DNA of 60,598 nucleotides from an uncultured Prevotellaceae bacterium (GCA_900318995.1 ONMR01000018.1:1-60598), one strand, 5' to 3'. Counted from the first letter of the stretch, positions 24,131 through 34,027 are shown. Notes: generated by a model from the sequence alone, not told the origin. Numbers and translations: made by a program.

Positions 24131-25051
24131 ATGAATGTTGGACAAAAAACAGTTGACAGGCAGAAGGAGATTTACAAAGTGACTCTGCTGGGCGGAGCGG
24201 TCAATGTCGTGCTTCTGGTATTCAAGTTCGTTGCCGGCATCCTGGGGCATAGCGCCGCAATGGTGGCCGATGCCATTCACTCCCTTTCGGATTTCATTAC
24301 GGACCTGATTGTATTAGTGTTTGTGTACATAAGCGGAAAGCCGCAGGACAAGACACATGACTACGGTCACGGCAAATATGAGACTCTGGCACTTGTATTC
24401 ATAGGCTTAGCCCTGCTGGCAGTTGCTGTTGGGATATTCACTAGCGGCACACAGAAGATTATTTCCTGGTATAATGGCGAACAGCTGGCTGCCCCCGGTA
24501 TCCTGGCATTATGGGCCGCGCTGATCTCAATCCTGCTCAAGGAGCTGACCTACCGTTATACCATACACAAGGCCAGACAATTGGATTCAACGTCCATGGA
24601 GGCCAACGCCTGGCATCACCGAAGTGACGCCCTGTCATCCATAGGAACCGCCGTAGGCATAGGCGGAGCCGTATTGCTGGGCAAACGCTGGACCGTTCTT
24701 GACCCGTTGGCTTCGTTGGTTGTAGGCGCATTCATAGTCAAGGTGTCTTTTGACCTGATAAACAAAGGCATGAGTGAACTGATGGAGAAATCCCTGCCCG
24801 ATGATGTGGAGGATGAGATAATGCGCATAGCTGCATCCGAGCCCGATGTCATTGAGCCGCATGACCTTAAGACACGCCGCATCGGCAACCGCTATGCCAT
24901 TGAGCTGCACATCCTTATGAGCGGAGACATAACTCTGGCCAAAGCTCATGAACATGCAGATTCCATAGAGAAGCAGCTAAAGGAAAAATACGGGGAGAAC
25001 ACCCATGTGGCCATACACATGGAACCCAAGGAGACCGAAAGCCCTACATGA
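24131..25051 (+). CDS. Cation diffusion facilitator (Zn/Fe/Mn-type exporter)
   Basis: 306 residues from ATG 24131 (MNVGQKTVDRQKEIYKV); an in-frame GTG lies upstream inside the -7 box. Six membrane helices with the metal-site motifs AMVADAIHSLSDFITD in helix II and EANAWHHRSDALSS in helix V, plus the family's HDYGHGKYE loop. A cytoplasmic C-terminal domain of about 85 residues (HDLKTRRIGNRYAIELHI) is present. It exports divalent metals by proton antiport; the exact metal cannot be told. Its 3' end overlaps the opposite-strand TIGR02757 gene by 8 bp. Confidence 0.92.
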   Translation: MNVGQKTVDRQKEIYKVTLLGGAVNVVLLVFKFVAGILGHSAAMVADAIHSLSDFITDLIVLVFVYISGKPQDKTHDYGHGKYETLALVFIGLALLAVAVGIFTSGTQKIISWYNGEQLAAPGILALWAALISILLKELTYRYTIHKARQLDSTSMEANAWHHRSDALSSIGTAVGIGGAVLLGKRWTVLDPLASLVVGAFIVKVSFDLINKGMSELMEKSLPDDVEDEIMRIAASEPDVIEPHDLKTRRIGNRYAIELHILMSGDITLAKAHEHADSIEKQLKEKYGENTHVAIHMEPKETESPT

Positions 25052-25766
25052 CCTGACTCCCGTACAGGGCAAAGTCACCGCGTGCGGGGTCTTCAGGCCA
25101 GATTTCAGCCATTTTACCGGTAATTTCAATACTTGTCTTAAGGTCGGCACTACGTCTTGATGTAAGTCCCAAAGACCTGGCCACGGTATATACATGAGTG
25201 TCCACCGGTACCAGAAGCTGCGCCGGAGATACCCTGTTCCATATTCCAAAATCCACAGGACTTCCCTTGCGCACCATCCACCTGAGGAACATATACAGTC
25301 TTTTATTGGCCGACGAGCTACCTGCCACGGGAATACCGTTAACCCCTTCAAACTCACTGCACAGTCTGACAACACCATTATCAAGCGGCTCACCGGGAAC
25401 GAACAGTTCTTCAAGGCTCTCAAAACGCGAATAAACATCTGCCAGTCTCCGGCAAAGCGCGATGAAATCGGCCCATTTGTAAAACCTGTACAGACAGCCC
25501 TCATTTTTCAGACTGCGCCAGGATCCGGATACTACGAACCTGTACGGACCACCAGCCCCGTCCATAATCCGGTGAAGCCTTTCCAACACTTCCAGGAACA
25601 CCTTGCGGCTTCCGTATGCCATCCATGACGATATGAACGCTGACACCTCAATATCCCGTTCATTTCCGTACCTGTGAGGAAACCGTATGGGATCCCCTTC
25701 TATGAAAGACGGACATTCATACTTGTCGGCGGCCGTCTTTAGCCGTGAAATAATATTGTAATCCAT
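25044..25766 (-). CDS. TIGR02757 family protein (DUF2400)
   Basis: 240 residues from ATG 25766 (MDYNIISRLKTAADKYE). Family blocks are DPIRFPHRYGNERDIEVSAF near the N-terminus, WRSLKNEGCLYRFYKWADF in the middle, NKRLYMFLRWMVRKGSPVDF, and PVDTHVYTVARSLGLTSRRSADLKT towards the end. The last part resembles a HhH-type DNA-glycosylase fold, so a nucleic-acid role is often guessed. The true function is unknown. It overlaps the end of the CDF gene by 8 bp. Confidence 0.85.
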   Translation of the reverse strand: MDYNIISRLKTAADKYECPSFIEGDPIRFPHRYGNERDIEVSAFISSWMAYGSRKVFLEVLERLHRIMDGAGGPYRFVVSGSWRSLKNEGCLYRFYKWADFIALCRRLADVYSRFESLEELFVPGEPLDNGVVRLCSEFEGVNGIPVAGSSSANKRLYMFLRWMVRKGSPVDFGIWNRVSPAQLLVPVDTHVYTVARSLGLTSRRSADLKTSIEITGKMAEIWPEDPARGDFALYGSQVM

Positions 25767-25783
25767 ATTGGAAGGCCAGCTTA

Positions 25784-25814
25784 TTGGTTGCAGTCGCAAA
25801 TATACTTACCTTTG
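25784..25814 (+). promoter_or_regulatory. Promoter of the hydrolase lipoprotein
   Basis: TTG (25784-25786), a 20-bp spacer, TACCTTTG (25807-25814), then 18 bp to the ATG at 25833. A textbook Bacteroidetes promoter. Confidence 0.65.
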
Positions 25815-25832
25815 CTGTATAAAACCTCTGTT

Positions 25833-27233
25833 ATGAAAAAGATTCTGTCTTTGATCATCGTAGTTTCTGTCTTGATTTCATGCCAGGACCAGCAAGATGA
25901 CGGGATTATCATTCAAGAACCAGAGTACCAGATACTGAGTATCTCTGACAACGGAGCCATACAATGCACATATTCATATCCTTCCGTAGATGAGAACGGT
26001 AATGAAATCATGCTTTCAGCGGCACTGGTTGCCTGGAAACCGGCCCAAAAGAACAGTTCGGGAACCATAAAAACCGTAATTATCGGCTGCCATATAACCA
26101 TTACATCCGACAAGCAGTGCCCCACCTCTGTAAACAGCAGTCATACGAGCGGAGACGCCTTGATTATGTCCTCATTTCCCACTCAGGCCTCCATTCCTGA
26201 ACTCAGACAGAGTATTGTAATCATGCCTGATTATGAAGGCTATGGCATAACAAGAGACCGTGTCCATCCCTATCTTGTCCAGGAACTTACAGCCCGACAG
26301 GTTGCCGATGCTGCAAAATACGGTCTGCAACTCTACAAGAGCCTTGACAATGCCCAACCGCTTGCAAAAGACTGGAAAACCATTAGCATGGGATTCTCAC
26401 AGGGAGGTGCAGTTGCACTTGCAACCCACAAGTACATTGAGCAGCATGCTTTGGACAAGGAGTTGCATTTTGCCGGCAGTTTCTGCGGAGACGGTCCATA
26501 TGACCTTATGCAAACTATCAGTTACTACTTTGAGGACGATGGCCATTCATTCGATGTTGAGACTCGTCACAAGCGTGGCACCACTCCCGAGCCGCTTGTC
26601 ATCCCTCTTCTTGTAAAAGGTATGCTCAACTCTGATTCCCTCATGAATAAGCATAAAGTCAGCGACTATCTGAGCAAACAATTCCTGGATACAGGTATTA
26701 TGGATTGGATTGATGACAAGGAACTCAATACCGATCAGATAAGAGAAAATTTCTACTATATCTGTGTTAACGGACTGACTGCATCCGACGGTACATACTA
26801 CTCTCCGGAGCAGATGCACGAACTGTTCCCTGAATACTCCCACATTAAAAGCCTGTTGGGAACTGACTTCCATGTTTCGGCAGACCTGTCACGAATGTTC
26901 ACACCTGAATTTATGGATTTCTGGAACGGCGAAGCCCAGCCACCTGCCAAGGAAGGAAATCCGTATTACGATCTGGCAACGGCTCTTGTCAGAAACTCAC
27001 TTGTCCAAGGGTGGAATGTCAGGCACAGGATTGTATTTGTCCATTCCAAATATGACACCACGGTGCCATTCAGCAATTACCAGGAGTTTTCGGACCATCA
27101 CCCTGAAGCTCAGATCAGGTTCATCCCATATGGCAAGGAGGACCATGAGATAACCGGAACCAAACTATTCATATCGCTTTTAAGTTCGACATTCCATGAT
27201 GACTTTACATGGCTTTTTACCGGAAAACAGTAA
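25833..27233 (+). CDS. Lipoprotein alpha/beta-hydrolase, secretory-lipase-like
   Basis: 466 residues from ATG 25833 (MKKILSLIIVVSVLISC). The lipobox LISC makes it a lipoprotein. The hydrolase core shows VIMPDYEGYGITRDRVHPYL, then the elbow ISMGFSQGGAVALA with the serine nucleophile, AGSFCGDGPYDL, and the acid/His end VFVHSKYDTTVPFSNY and PYGKEDHEITG. This order fits the secretory lipase (LIP)-like family, which cleaves acyl or feruloyl-type esters; substrate is unknown. glnS follows 30 bp on and has its own -7 box. Confidence 0.8.
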   Translation: MKKILSLIIVVSVLISCQDQQDDGIIIQEPEYQILSISDNGAIQCTYSYPSVDENGNEIMLSAALVAWKPAQKNSSGTIKTVIIGCHITITSDKQCPTSVNSSHTSGDALIMSSFPTQASIPELRQSIVIMPDYEGYGITRDRVHPYLVQELTARQVADAAKYGLQLYKSLDNAQPLAKDWKTISMGFSQGGAVALATHKYIEQHALDKELHFAGSFCGDGPYDLMQTISYYFEDDGHSFDVETRHKRGTTPEPLVIPLLVKGMLNSDSLMNKHKVSDYLSKQFLDTGIMDWIDDKELNTDQIRENFYYICVNGLTASDGTYYSPEQMHELFPEYSHIKSLLGTDFHVSADLSRMFTPEFMDFWNGEAQPPAKEGNPYYDLATALVRNSLVQGWNVRHRIVFVHSKYDTTVPFSNYQEFSDHHPEAQIRFIPYGKEDHEITGTKLFISLLSSTFHDDFTWLFTGKQ

Positions 27234-27238
27234 TTTTG
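27231..27238 (+). promoter_or_regulatory. -7 box of glnS, overlapping the preceding stop
   Basis: TAATTTTG (TAnnTTTG) starts with the TAA stop of the hydrolase gene and lies 25 bp before the glnS ATG. No clear -33 box. Confidence 0.45.
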
Positions 27239-27263
27239 CAATCTAAAAACAAACAGATACACT

Positions 27264-29006
27264 ATGGCAGAAAACAGTATAGTTGAGAACAGTGAGAAAA
27301 AGAGTCTGAACTTCATTGAGGAGATGGTTGAGAAGGACCTGGCTCAAGGTAAGAACGGAGGCCGCGTACAGACCCGTTTCCCGCCGGAACCCAACGGTTA
27401 CCTTCACATAGGTCATGCCAAGGCCATATGTCTGGATTTCGGTATGGCCGAGAAGCACGGAGGTATATGCAACCTGCGTTTTGATGACACCAATCCCACC
27501 AAGGAAGATACCGAGTACGTTGATGCCATCAAGGAGGATATAGAGTGGCTGGGATTCCACTGGGCAAACGAGTTCTATGCATCAGACTATTTCCAGCAGC
27601 TGTGGGATTTTGCAGTTGACCTTATAAAGGAGGGCAAGGCCTATATTGACGAGCAGGATCAGGAGACCATCCTTTCACAGAAAGGAACCCCCACCCAGCC
27701 GGGCATCAACAGCCCTTACCGCGACCGCCCCATACAGGAAAACCTGGACCTGTTCTACAAGATGAACAGCGGTGAGCTTGAAGAGGGCTCTATGGTATTG
27801 CGTGCCAAGATTGACATGGCTCATAACAACATGCTGTTCCGAGACCCCATAATATACCGCATAGTCAAGACTCCGCATCACCGCACCGGCACCAAGTGGA
27901 AGGCATACCCCATGTATGATTTTGCACACGGTCAGAGTGACTATTTTGAGGGTGTAACCCACTCTCTCTGCACGTTGGAGTTCGTACCTCACCGTCCTCT
28001 CTATGACCTGTTCATTGACTGGCTCAAGAAAGGACAGGACCTGGACGATAACCGCCCGCGCCAGACAGAATTCAACAAGCTCAACCTCAATTACACACTA
28101 TTGAGCAAGCGTAACCTCCTTGCTCTGGTTCAGAATGGTATGGTATCCGGTTGGGACGACCCCCGCATGCCGACCATCTGCGGTTACCGCCGCCGCGGTT
28201 ACACACCTGAATCCATCCGCATGTTCGTAGATCGCATAGGATACACCAAGTTCGATGCACTTAATGACATGGCCCTGATGGAGTCTGCCATCCGCGAGGA
28301 CCTGAACCGCCGCGCCACCCGTGTATCGGCCGTAATCAACCCGGTCAAGCTAATTGTGACCAACTATCCGGAGGGTAAGACCGAAGAGCTGGATGCCATA
28401 AACAACCCGGAGGATCCTGAGGCCGGTTCACATAAGATTACTTTCAGCCGTGAACTATGGATTGAACGTGAAGACTTCATGGAGGATGCCCCAGCCAAGT
28501 ATTTCCGTCTGAGCCAAGGCCGGGAAGTACGTCTCAAGAGTGCATACATCGTTTTGTGTACAGGCTGCAAGAAAGCCAACGACGGAACCATCGAGGAGGT
28601 TTACTGTGAATACGTTCCGAACACCAAGACCGGAGAGTCAGATTGTAACCGCAAATGCAAAGGAACCATTCATTGGGTAAGTGCAGCCCACGCAGTAAAA
28701 GCTGAGGTACGTCTGTACGACCGTCTGTGGAAAGTTGAGAATCCCCGTGATGAACTGGCCCGTCTTCGTGAGGAGGGAATGGATGTAATAGATGCCTTAA
28801 AACAGATGAAGAACCCTGATTCACTTGAAATCAGGGAGAACTGTTACGTTGAGAAATATCTGGCCGACACCAAGCCCATGGACCATTTCCAGTTCCAGCG
28901 CATCGGTTATTTCTGTACTGACAAGGATTCCACTCCGGAACACCTTATTTTCAACCGCACAGTATCACTCAAGGATACTTGGAGTAAGGTTAAAGACAAA
29001 GCATAA
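27264..29006 (+). CDS. glnS: Glutaminyl-tRNA synthetase
   Basis: 580 residues. Class I synthetase: RFPPEPNGYLHIGHAKAI with HIGH at about 48-51, LRFDDTNPTKEDTEYV, the tRNA-acceptor site YPMYDFAHGQSDYFEGVTHS, and the KMSKS equivalent LLSKRNLL. The GlnRS-type beta-barrel anticodon domain follows (VNPVKLIVTNYPEG, ESDCNRKCKGTIHWVSAAHA). It attaches glutamine to tRNA-Gln, so this organism does not depend on GatCAB for this tRNA. The TPR gene follows 13 bp on. Confidence 0.96.
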   Translation: MAENSIVENSEKKSLNFIEEMVEKDLAQGKNGGRVQTRFPPEPNGYLHIGHAKAICLDFGMAEKHGGICNLRFDDTNPTKEDTEYVDAIKEDIEWLGFHWANEFYASDYFQQLWDFAVDLIKEGKAYIDEQDQETILSQKGTPTQPGINSPYRDRPIQENLDLFYKMNSGELEEGSMVLRAKIDMAHNNMLFRDPIIYRIVKTPHHRTGTKWKAYPMYDFAHGQSDYFEGVTHSLCTLEFVPHRPLYDLFIDWLKKGQDLDDNRPRQTEFNKLNLNYTLLSKRNLLALVQNGMVSGWDDPRMPTICGYRRRGYTPESIRMFVDRIGYTKFDALNDMALMESAIREDLNRRATRVSAVINPVKLIVTNYPEGKTEELDAINNPEDPEAGSHKITFSRELWIEREDFMEDAPAKYFRLSQGREVRLKSAYIVLCTGCKKANDGTIEEVYCEYVPNTKTGESDCNRKCKGTIHWVSAAHAVKAEVRLYDRLWKVENPRDELARLREEGMDVIDALKQMKNPDSLEIRENCYVEKYLADTKPMDHFQFQRIGYFCTDKDSTPEHLIFNRTVSLKDTWSKVKDKA

Positions 29007-29019
29007 CCACAAAGTCAGG

Positions 29020-30141
29020 ATGAAGGACGATTCGGCATCATATTATGACAGTCAGGAATTCACAGACCTTCTTGCCTCATATGAAAATATGATGTCCGAA
29101 GGCGGCTCTGTCTATTTTGACAGTATGGACATTGCCAATATAGCCGAATACTATACCATATCCGGTGATCTTGAAAAATCCGATGTCGCTGTAGAATACG
29201 GTCTGAATCTCCATCCGTCAGACCCCGACATACTGATAGCAAAGGCCAACAACCTGCTTATCCGCGGACATAGGGAGGAAGCTGCAGTAATTGCCGAATC
29301 CATCGATGATCCGGACAATCAGGAACTGCTTTATCTCAAAGGAGAACTGGCCATTGCAACCGAAGACCCTCAAACCGCTGACTTTTACTTTACTCAGGCT
29401 GTTGAATTGAGCGACCATGACCCAGGCATGCTCAACGACATCATCGTCAAATTCATGGACAGCCGCCACTTTGACCTGTGCCAGAAATGGCTGGACCTGG
29501 CTCTTCTGCAGTCACCTGATTCAAGGAATTTCATTGAATTGCAGGCTGACCTGTTCTTTGATACCGGTCAGACGGACCATGCCATAGAATGGTACAACCA
29601 TCTGCTGGACGAGTTTGCATATGACACATATTACTGGGAACAGCTTGGCAGAATCTACTACGAAAAGAACAACTACCCAAAGGCCAAGGAGTGTTTTGAA
29701 TTCATTGAAGCCATTGAACCAACATTCACATCAGCTCATATGATGAAGGCTGGATGCCTGTTCAACATGGAGCAATGGGATGAGGCGTTCACTATTTACA
29801 AATCTCTCCTGGACGAGGATAAGGACTCTTATACCCTACTCTATTACTGTGGGAGATGTCTCTATGAGCAAGGTTATTACAATGAAGCGCTAACATATCT
29901 TACACACTCACGTGAAATGCTCATGCTGGACCCTGATGTCCCGCAGGAACTATATACGGAACTTTATTTCATTATGGCCAGCTGTTACTATAGGAACGGT
30001 AATACGGATAACGCCAGGACTTTTCTGTATGAAGGTCTTGCCATTGACCCCGATGATGAGGACCTTAGGGAGTTGGCTGTCAGGATTCTCCCCGAAGACG
30101 AAGCCTCTATATTTACAGATGAGAGTACTCCACGAAACTGA
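29020..30141 (+). CDS. Tetratricopeptide-repeat protein
   Basis: 373 residues from ATG 29020 (MKDDSASYYDSQEFT). The longer open frame overlaps glnS out of frame and is discarded. No signal peptide. Around eight TPR-like helix pairs run through the protein (LEKSDVAVEYGLNLHPSDPD, YYWEQLGRIYYEKNNYPKAK, TLLYYCGRCLYEQGYYNEAL). It is very acidic. It is probably a cytoplasmic scaffold of unknown partner, co-transcribed with glnS and the membrane protein after it. Confidence 0.8.
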   Translation: MKDDSASYYDSQEFTDLLASYENMMSEGGSVYFDSMDIANIAEYYTISGDLEKSDVAVEYGLNLHPSDPDILIAKANNLLIRGHREEAAVIAESIDDPDNQELLYLKGELAIATEDPQTADFYFTQAVELSDHDPGMLNDIIVKFMDSRHFDLCQKWLDLALLQSPDSRNFIELQADLFFDTGQTDHAIEWYNHLLDEFAYDTYYWEQLGRIYYEKNNYPKAKECFEFIEAIEPTFTSAHMMKAGCLFNMEQWDEAFTIYKSLLDEDKDSYTLLYYCGRCLYEQGYYNEALTYLTHSREMLMLDPDVPQELYTELYFIMASCYYRNGNTDNARTFLYEGLAIDPDDEDLRELAVRILPEDEASIFTDESTPRN

Positions 30142-30164
30142 ATTATAACGACAATATAAAGCAG

Positions 30165-30638
30165 ATGAACAAATACCTGATTGTATTCCTTATCTCCATG
30201 GTCCCGCTGATTGAGTTGCGCGGGGCAATACCGTATGCCGTAGGTTACGATCTTCCTATTGCACCGTCCATAGCTGTAGCCTTACTGGGAAACATGCTTC
30301 CAGTTCCGTTCATATTCCTGTTTGCCCGCAAGATACTTTCTTGGGGTAAGGATAAACAAATAATCGGTGGATTCTGCCGCTGGTGCCTCGAAAAGGGCGA
30401 AAAAGGCGGAAGGAAACTGGAAGCCAAGGCCGGTGTGGGACTCTATATGGCTTTGCTGCTGTTTGTAGGTATACCTCTGCCCGGAACAGGTGCATGGACC
30501 GGCACATTAGCTGCAAGCCTGCTGGACCTAAACTTCAGGAAAAGTGTCATCTACATTCTGTTGGGCCTTCTGTTGGCAGCAGCCATAATGCTGGCTGCCA
30601 GCTTTGGCGTATTCGGTGCGATATCGTTGGTAAAATAA
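30165..30638 (+). CDS. Small multidrug export family membrane protein (COG2426)
   Basis: 157 residues with three to four membrane helices. The N-terminus MVPLIELRGAIPYAVGY and the repeat-like C-terminal FVGIPLPGTGAWTGTLAASLL are the two halves of the family signature. The family name comes from an early drug-efflux report; its real substrate is not settled. It starts 23 bp after the TPR gene. Convergent with the next gene across 16 bp, without a visible terminator. Confidence 0.85.
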   Translation: MNKYLIVFLISMVPLIELRGAIPYAVGYDLPIAPSIAVALLGNMLPVPFIFLFARKILSWGKDKQIIGGFCRWCLEKGEKGGRKLEAKAGVGLYMALLLFVGIPLPGTGAWTGTLAASLLDLNFRKSVIYILLGLLLAAAIMLAASFGVFGAISLVK

Positions 30639-30654
30639 CTACGGATAACGATAT

Positions 30655-32214
30655 TTATTCCTTGAAATAGAGAGAGAAGGATTCTGCCGATATCTTGGAT
30701 TTGAGGCGTGATTTTATGCTTCGCATATTGGAGCGTGAAGTACACATAATATCAGCTGTCACACCCTGGTCCAGGCCCAATACATTACAGAATATCAGCA
30801 TGATATCCTGCTGTCCAAGTCTACCGGCTTCTTCACGCAAGCTTGCTATCTGATTGCTGAAGTAAAGGTTGACATCATGTAGGATCACATCTCTCTCATC
30901 GGGCTTGAAGCCTCTGTGCTCCATTACAACATCATTGATCATGTTGAACGCTATACCTGACCGGAACGATTCACACGCGCTGACCAGACGGTTCTCCACG
31001 GTTTCAGCCTTCTCTTCTATCTGCCTCTTGATAAAGTCATCATGCATCTTCAGATAATAAGCCTCCCTCTTACGGTCGCGCTGAATATTGACCAGTATTA
31101 CCACCGCAATCAGTATTATCAGTATCAGTACAGAGAGCATTATTATTCTGGATACCCTTGACCTGTATTTATGTTCCTGTATCTCATCATTGTATTGCAG
31201 GCGTATTCGGGTTATCTCCGATTCATTTGACTGTTTGTCAAGTTCATCCTGATACTCCCTGATCAGTATCTCTGCATTCCATGCCTCCTGATAACGTTTC
31301 ATACGGATGGCGACCCCTTCCAGGCCCTTAATTGCAAATATCTTGGTAGACAGATCGCCAGAAAGTCTGTGGGCTTGTTCCAAATAGGCAAAAGCCGAAT
31401 CATTCTCATTCAGATAATATAGGGCGATACCCTTCATGGCGTATCCGGAGGCAATATCTTCATCGCTTCCTGCATTTTTCAGAAATGCATCCACATATTC
31501 AAGTTCCTCACGCCCTGCATTCTTTCCACTTATACCATTGATGATATGGGCCATATAAAGATAGCATGTGTTATGGGAATTAGCATCCAGACATCTGTCC
31601 ATTAGCATTTTCTCCATAATATCCCTTGCTGCCGGATAGTTTTTCTGTTCCAGGTAGACTCTGCCTAGATTGAATTCAGAGAATGAGGCCAGTCTGCAGT
31701 CGCCCAACTCCCGGTACTTACGGTAACTTTCCGAATAAGCGTCTGCTGCCTCATCAAACAATCCTCTCTTACGAAAATGCTTACCCAACAGAGTCTCTAT
31801 TGCAGCAAGATCAAATGAAAGCGTGTCCTTGGAAAGATCCCTTGATTTCATAAGCGCATAGATAGCCTCCGCATCCCTATTCATCGATGAATAAGCGTAT
31901 CCAAGGCTCTGCCAACTGAGTGATGTGTATTTTCCCTTACGCCTGCTGCCCCAGTAATCGGTTGCTATACGGGCTAGTGAATCGGAACTTATGGCTTTTC
32001 CTGAAACATAATCAATACGCGTACGCATCATACCATAAAACGCAGCCTGTCTTCCATGCAATTTATCCGGGTTTATCTTGTCCAGTATCAGTCCGGCTTC
32101 AAGCGGATTACTGACAAGTGCCTGTTCGGCACGTCTCAGATCCTTCATTGAGTCTCCTGTACATGAACACACAAGAAGTAAGTAGAAAAATAATGATATA
32201 ACATGCTTTTTCAT
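30655..32214 (-). CDS. Lipoprotein-anchored TPR regulator with membrane helix and C-terminal HTH-like domain
   Basis: 519 residues. The N-terminus MKKHVISLFFYLLLVCSC has a lipobox-like end. TPR-type helices cover about 25-330, then a membrane helix (about 350-370, IIMLSVLILIILIAVVILV) and a coiled coil. A C-terminal domain of about 100 residues (DERDVILHDVNLYFSNQI, LGLDQGVTADIMCTSRSNMRSIKSRL) resembles a winged-helix/LuxR-like output domain. This layout is frequent among Bacteroidetes sensor proteins that act from the membrane. Its target is unknown. Divergent from mscS. Confidence 0.75.
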   Translation of the reverse strand: MKKHVISLFFYLLLVCSCTGDSMKDLRRAEQALVSNPLEAGLILDKINPDKLHGRQAAFYGMMRTRIDYVSGKAISSDSLARIATDYWGSRRKGKYTSLSWQSLGYAYSSMNRDAEAIYALMKSRDLSKDTLSFDLAAIETLLGKHFRKRGLFDEAADAYSESYRKYRELGDCRLASFSEFNLGRVYLEQKNYPAARDIMEKMLMDRCLDANSHNTCYLYMAHIINGISGKNAGREELEYVDAFLKNAGSDEDIASGYAMKGIALYYLNENDSAFAYLEQAHRLSGDLSTKIFAIKGLEGVAIRMKRYQEAWNAEILIREYQDELDKQSNESEITRIRLQYNDEIQEHKYRSRVSRIIMLSVLILIILIAVVILVNIQRDRKREAYYLKMHDDFIKRQIEEKAETVENRLVSACESFRSGIAFNMINDVVMEHRGFKPDERDVILHDVNLYFSNQIASLREEAGRLGQQDIMLIFCNVLGLDQGVTADIMCTSRSNMRSIKSRLKSKISAESFSLYFKE

Positions 32215-32221
32215 ATCACGT

Positions 32222-32229
32222 CAAAAATA
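32222..32229 (-). promoter_or_regulatory. -7 box of the TPR regulator
   Basis: Minus-strand TATTTTTG only 7 bp before the ATG at 32214, so the mRNA would be almost leaderless. Confidence 0.4.
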
Positions 32230-32279
32230 GCGATTTTTGTGGAATAATATCTATATTTACACCTCTAACGCTAAAGAAT

Positions 32280-33200
32280 ATGATATTTCTTCAAACGACC
32301 ATTGATCCTGAAATGGTAATTAATGTGAATGATTCCATTAAAGCAGCAACAGACAGTCTGATAACACAGGTGAAAGAGAATCCAGGCACATTCATGCAAG
32401 ACCTGCTTCAAAGCGCCATTGATTTCGGTCTCAAGCTGTTGGCTGCAATTGTCATCTACATTATCGGAGCTTGGCTGATAAAAAGAATAAAGAAGGGTCT
32501 CACCAGGTTGTTTGCAAAACGCAACACGGAAACCACGCTTTCAACATTCATAGTATCACTGGTATCCATAACCCTGACCATCCTGTTGATAGTCATCACC
32601 ATCGGTACCTTGGGAATCAACACTACGTCTCTGGCTGCACTTCTGGCTGCAGGAGGAATGGCCATAGGTATGGCACTGAGCGGAGCTGTATCAAATTTTG
32701 CAGGCGGACTGATGATTCTGGTATTCAAGCCCTTCAAAGCCGGTGATTTCATCAATGCCCAAGGTTATTCAGGAACCGTAAAAGGGGTTTCAATAGTAAA
32801 CACCAAGATTGTCACTCCCGACAACCGTGAGATAATAATTCCCAACGGAGCGCTATCCAACGGAAACATTGACAACTACTCAGCCAGACCTATCCGTCGT
32901 CTTGACATAGAGCTGAATATGGCTTATGAAACTGATGCTGACAAATGCATCGCTGCAATACTCTCAATCCTGAGTTCAGACCAGCGTGTCCTTGATTCCA
33001 AGACCGAAGGAGCCTCCGATCCGATCTCAGTCATCAGTTCCATGAATGACAGTACTGTAACTTTCCTGGCACGCGTATGGATCAACTCATCAGACTACTG
33101 GCAGGTTAAGTTTGACCTGAACAAGACGTTGTTTACCGAACTGCCCAAACAGGGATTCACATTTGAGTACCCTCATATGAACATAACCATAGACAATTGA
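32280..33200 (+). CDS. MscS-family mechanosensitive channel
   Basis: 306 residues. A short N-terminal extension outside the membrane precedes three helices. The pore helix is glycine/alanine-rich (ALLAAGGMAIGMALSGAVSNFAGG), followed by the beta domain (VFKPFKAGDFINAQGYSGTVKGVSIV, TPDNREIIIPNGALSNGNIDNYS). The cytoplasmic cage end is PKQGFTFEYPHMNI. It releases solutes on hypo-osmotic shock. One base separates its stop from the SDR start. Confidence 0.93.
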   Translation: MIFLQTTIDPEMVINVNDSIKAATDSLITQVKENPGTFMQDLLQSAIDFGLKLLAAIVIYIIGAWLIKRIKKGLTRLFAKRNTETTLSTFIVSLVSITLTILLIVITIGTLGINTTSLAALLAAGGMAIGMALSGAVSNFAGGLMILVFKPFKAGDFINAQGYSGTVKGVSIVNTKIVTPDNREIIIPNGALSNGNIDNYSARPIRRLDIELNMAYETDADKCIAAILSILSSDQRVLDSKTEGASDPISVISSMNDSTVTFLARVWINSSDYWQVKFDLNKTLFTELPKQGFTFEYPHMNITIDN

Positions 33201-33201
33201 A

Positions 33202-33996
33202 ATGGTCATCCTAATCACCGGCATAACATCGGGATTCGGCCGGGCCATGGCCCGGAAACTGGCGCATGACGGTCATATAGTCTATGGAACCCATCGCAAT
33301 GATTCAGACCGCATTCCCGGAGTCACATATGTCAAAGCCGATGTTCAGGACGCCGAATCCCTTAAGGTTGCAGTAGGCCGCGTCATGGAACTGGAAGGCC
33401 GCATAGATACACTGATCAGCAATGCAGGAATGGGTATAGGCGGCCCGCTTGAGTTCACATCAACAGATGATGCCCAGCGGCAGATGGATGTCAATTTCAT
33501 GGGTATGGTCAGACTCCTGAATCTGGTAATACCCATCATGCGTAATCAGCGTAAAGGACACATAATCTGCATCAGTTCCATCGGCGGACTGATGGGACTG
33601 CCTTATCAGGGAATGTATTCAGCCAGTAAATTTGCCATTGAGGGCTACTGCGAGTCACTACGTCTGGAGCTACGCCGGTTCAACGTCAACGTTACCGTCA
33701 TTAACCCGGGCGATTTCTCTACCGGCTTCACCTCACAGCGCGGTAAGGTATGCTGTCCGGAGGCCCTGGCCGCCTACCCCGGTTACTCCAGATCAATGCA
33801 AAGCATAGAGCACGATGAGAACACCGGCCTCAAACCTGACCTTCTTGCCCGCCGCATCAGCCGCATAATACTCAAAAAACATCCCCGCAACCGCTACATA
33901 ATAGCCACACCGATACAGAAAGCCTCTGTACTGCTCAAGAGAATTTTACCCTCCAGGTGGTTTGACCGCATCCTTGGCTCCTATTATAGACTTTAG
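33202..33996 (+). CDS. Short-chain dehydrogenase/reductase
   Basis: 264 residues, Rossmann fold. The cofactor motif is TGITSGFGRAMA, then the structural NAG (LISNAGMGIGG), the catalytic serine in ICISSIGG, and the active site YSASKFAIEGYCESL. It is a classical SDR using NAD(P)H; a basic residue after the first strand (GTHRND) hints at NADPH. The substrate is unknown. Directly coupled to mscS. A 12-bp tandem (GGCGTTGGCT at 34001 and 34013) follows the stop. Confidence 0.88.
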   Translation: MVILITGITSGFGRAMARKLAHDGHIVYGTHRNDSDRIPGVTYVKADVQDAESLKVAVGRVMELEGRIDTLISNAGMGIGGPLEFTSTDDAQRQMDVNFMGMVRLLNLVIPIMRNQRKGHIICISSIGGLMGLPYQGMYSASKFAIEGYCESLRLELRRFNVNVTVINPGDFSTGFTSQRGKVCCPEALAAYPGYSRSMQSIEHDENTGLKPDLLARRISRIILKKHPRNRYIIATPIQKASVLLKRILPSRWFDRILGSYYRL

Positions 33997-34027
33997 CTTG
34001 GGCGTTGGCTTTGGCGTTGGCTGAAAT

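Noticed and set aside
28825-29019. Upstream extension of the TPR protein
   Set aside because: It overlaps glnS in another frame; the ATG at 29020, 13 bp after glnS, gives a normal start.
34001-34022. Two GGCGTTGGCT units
   Set aside because: A single 12-bp duplication next to a terminator; nothing further supports a function.
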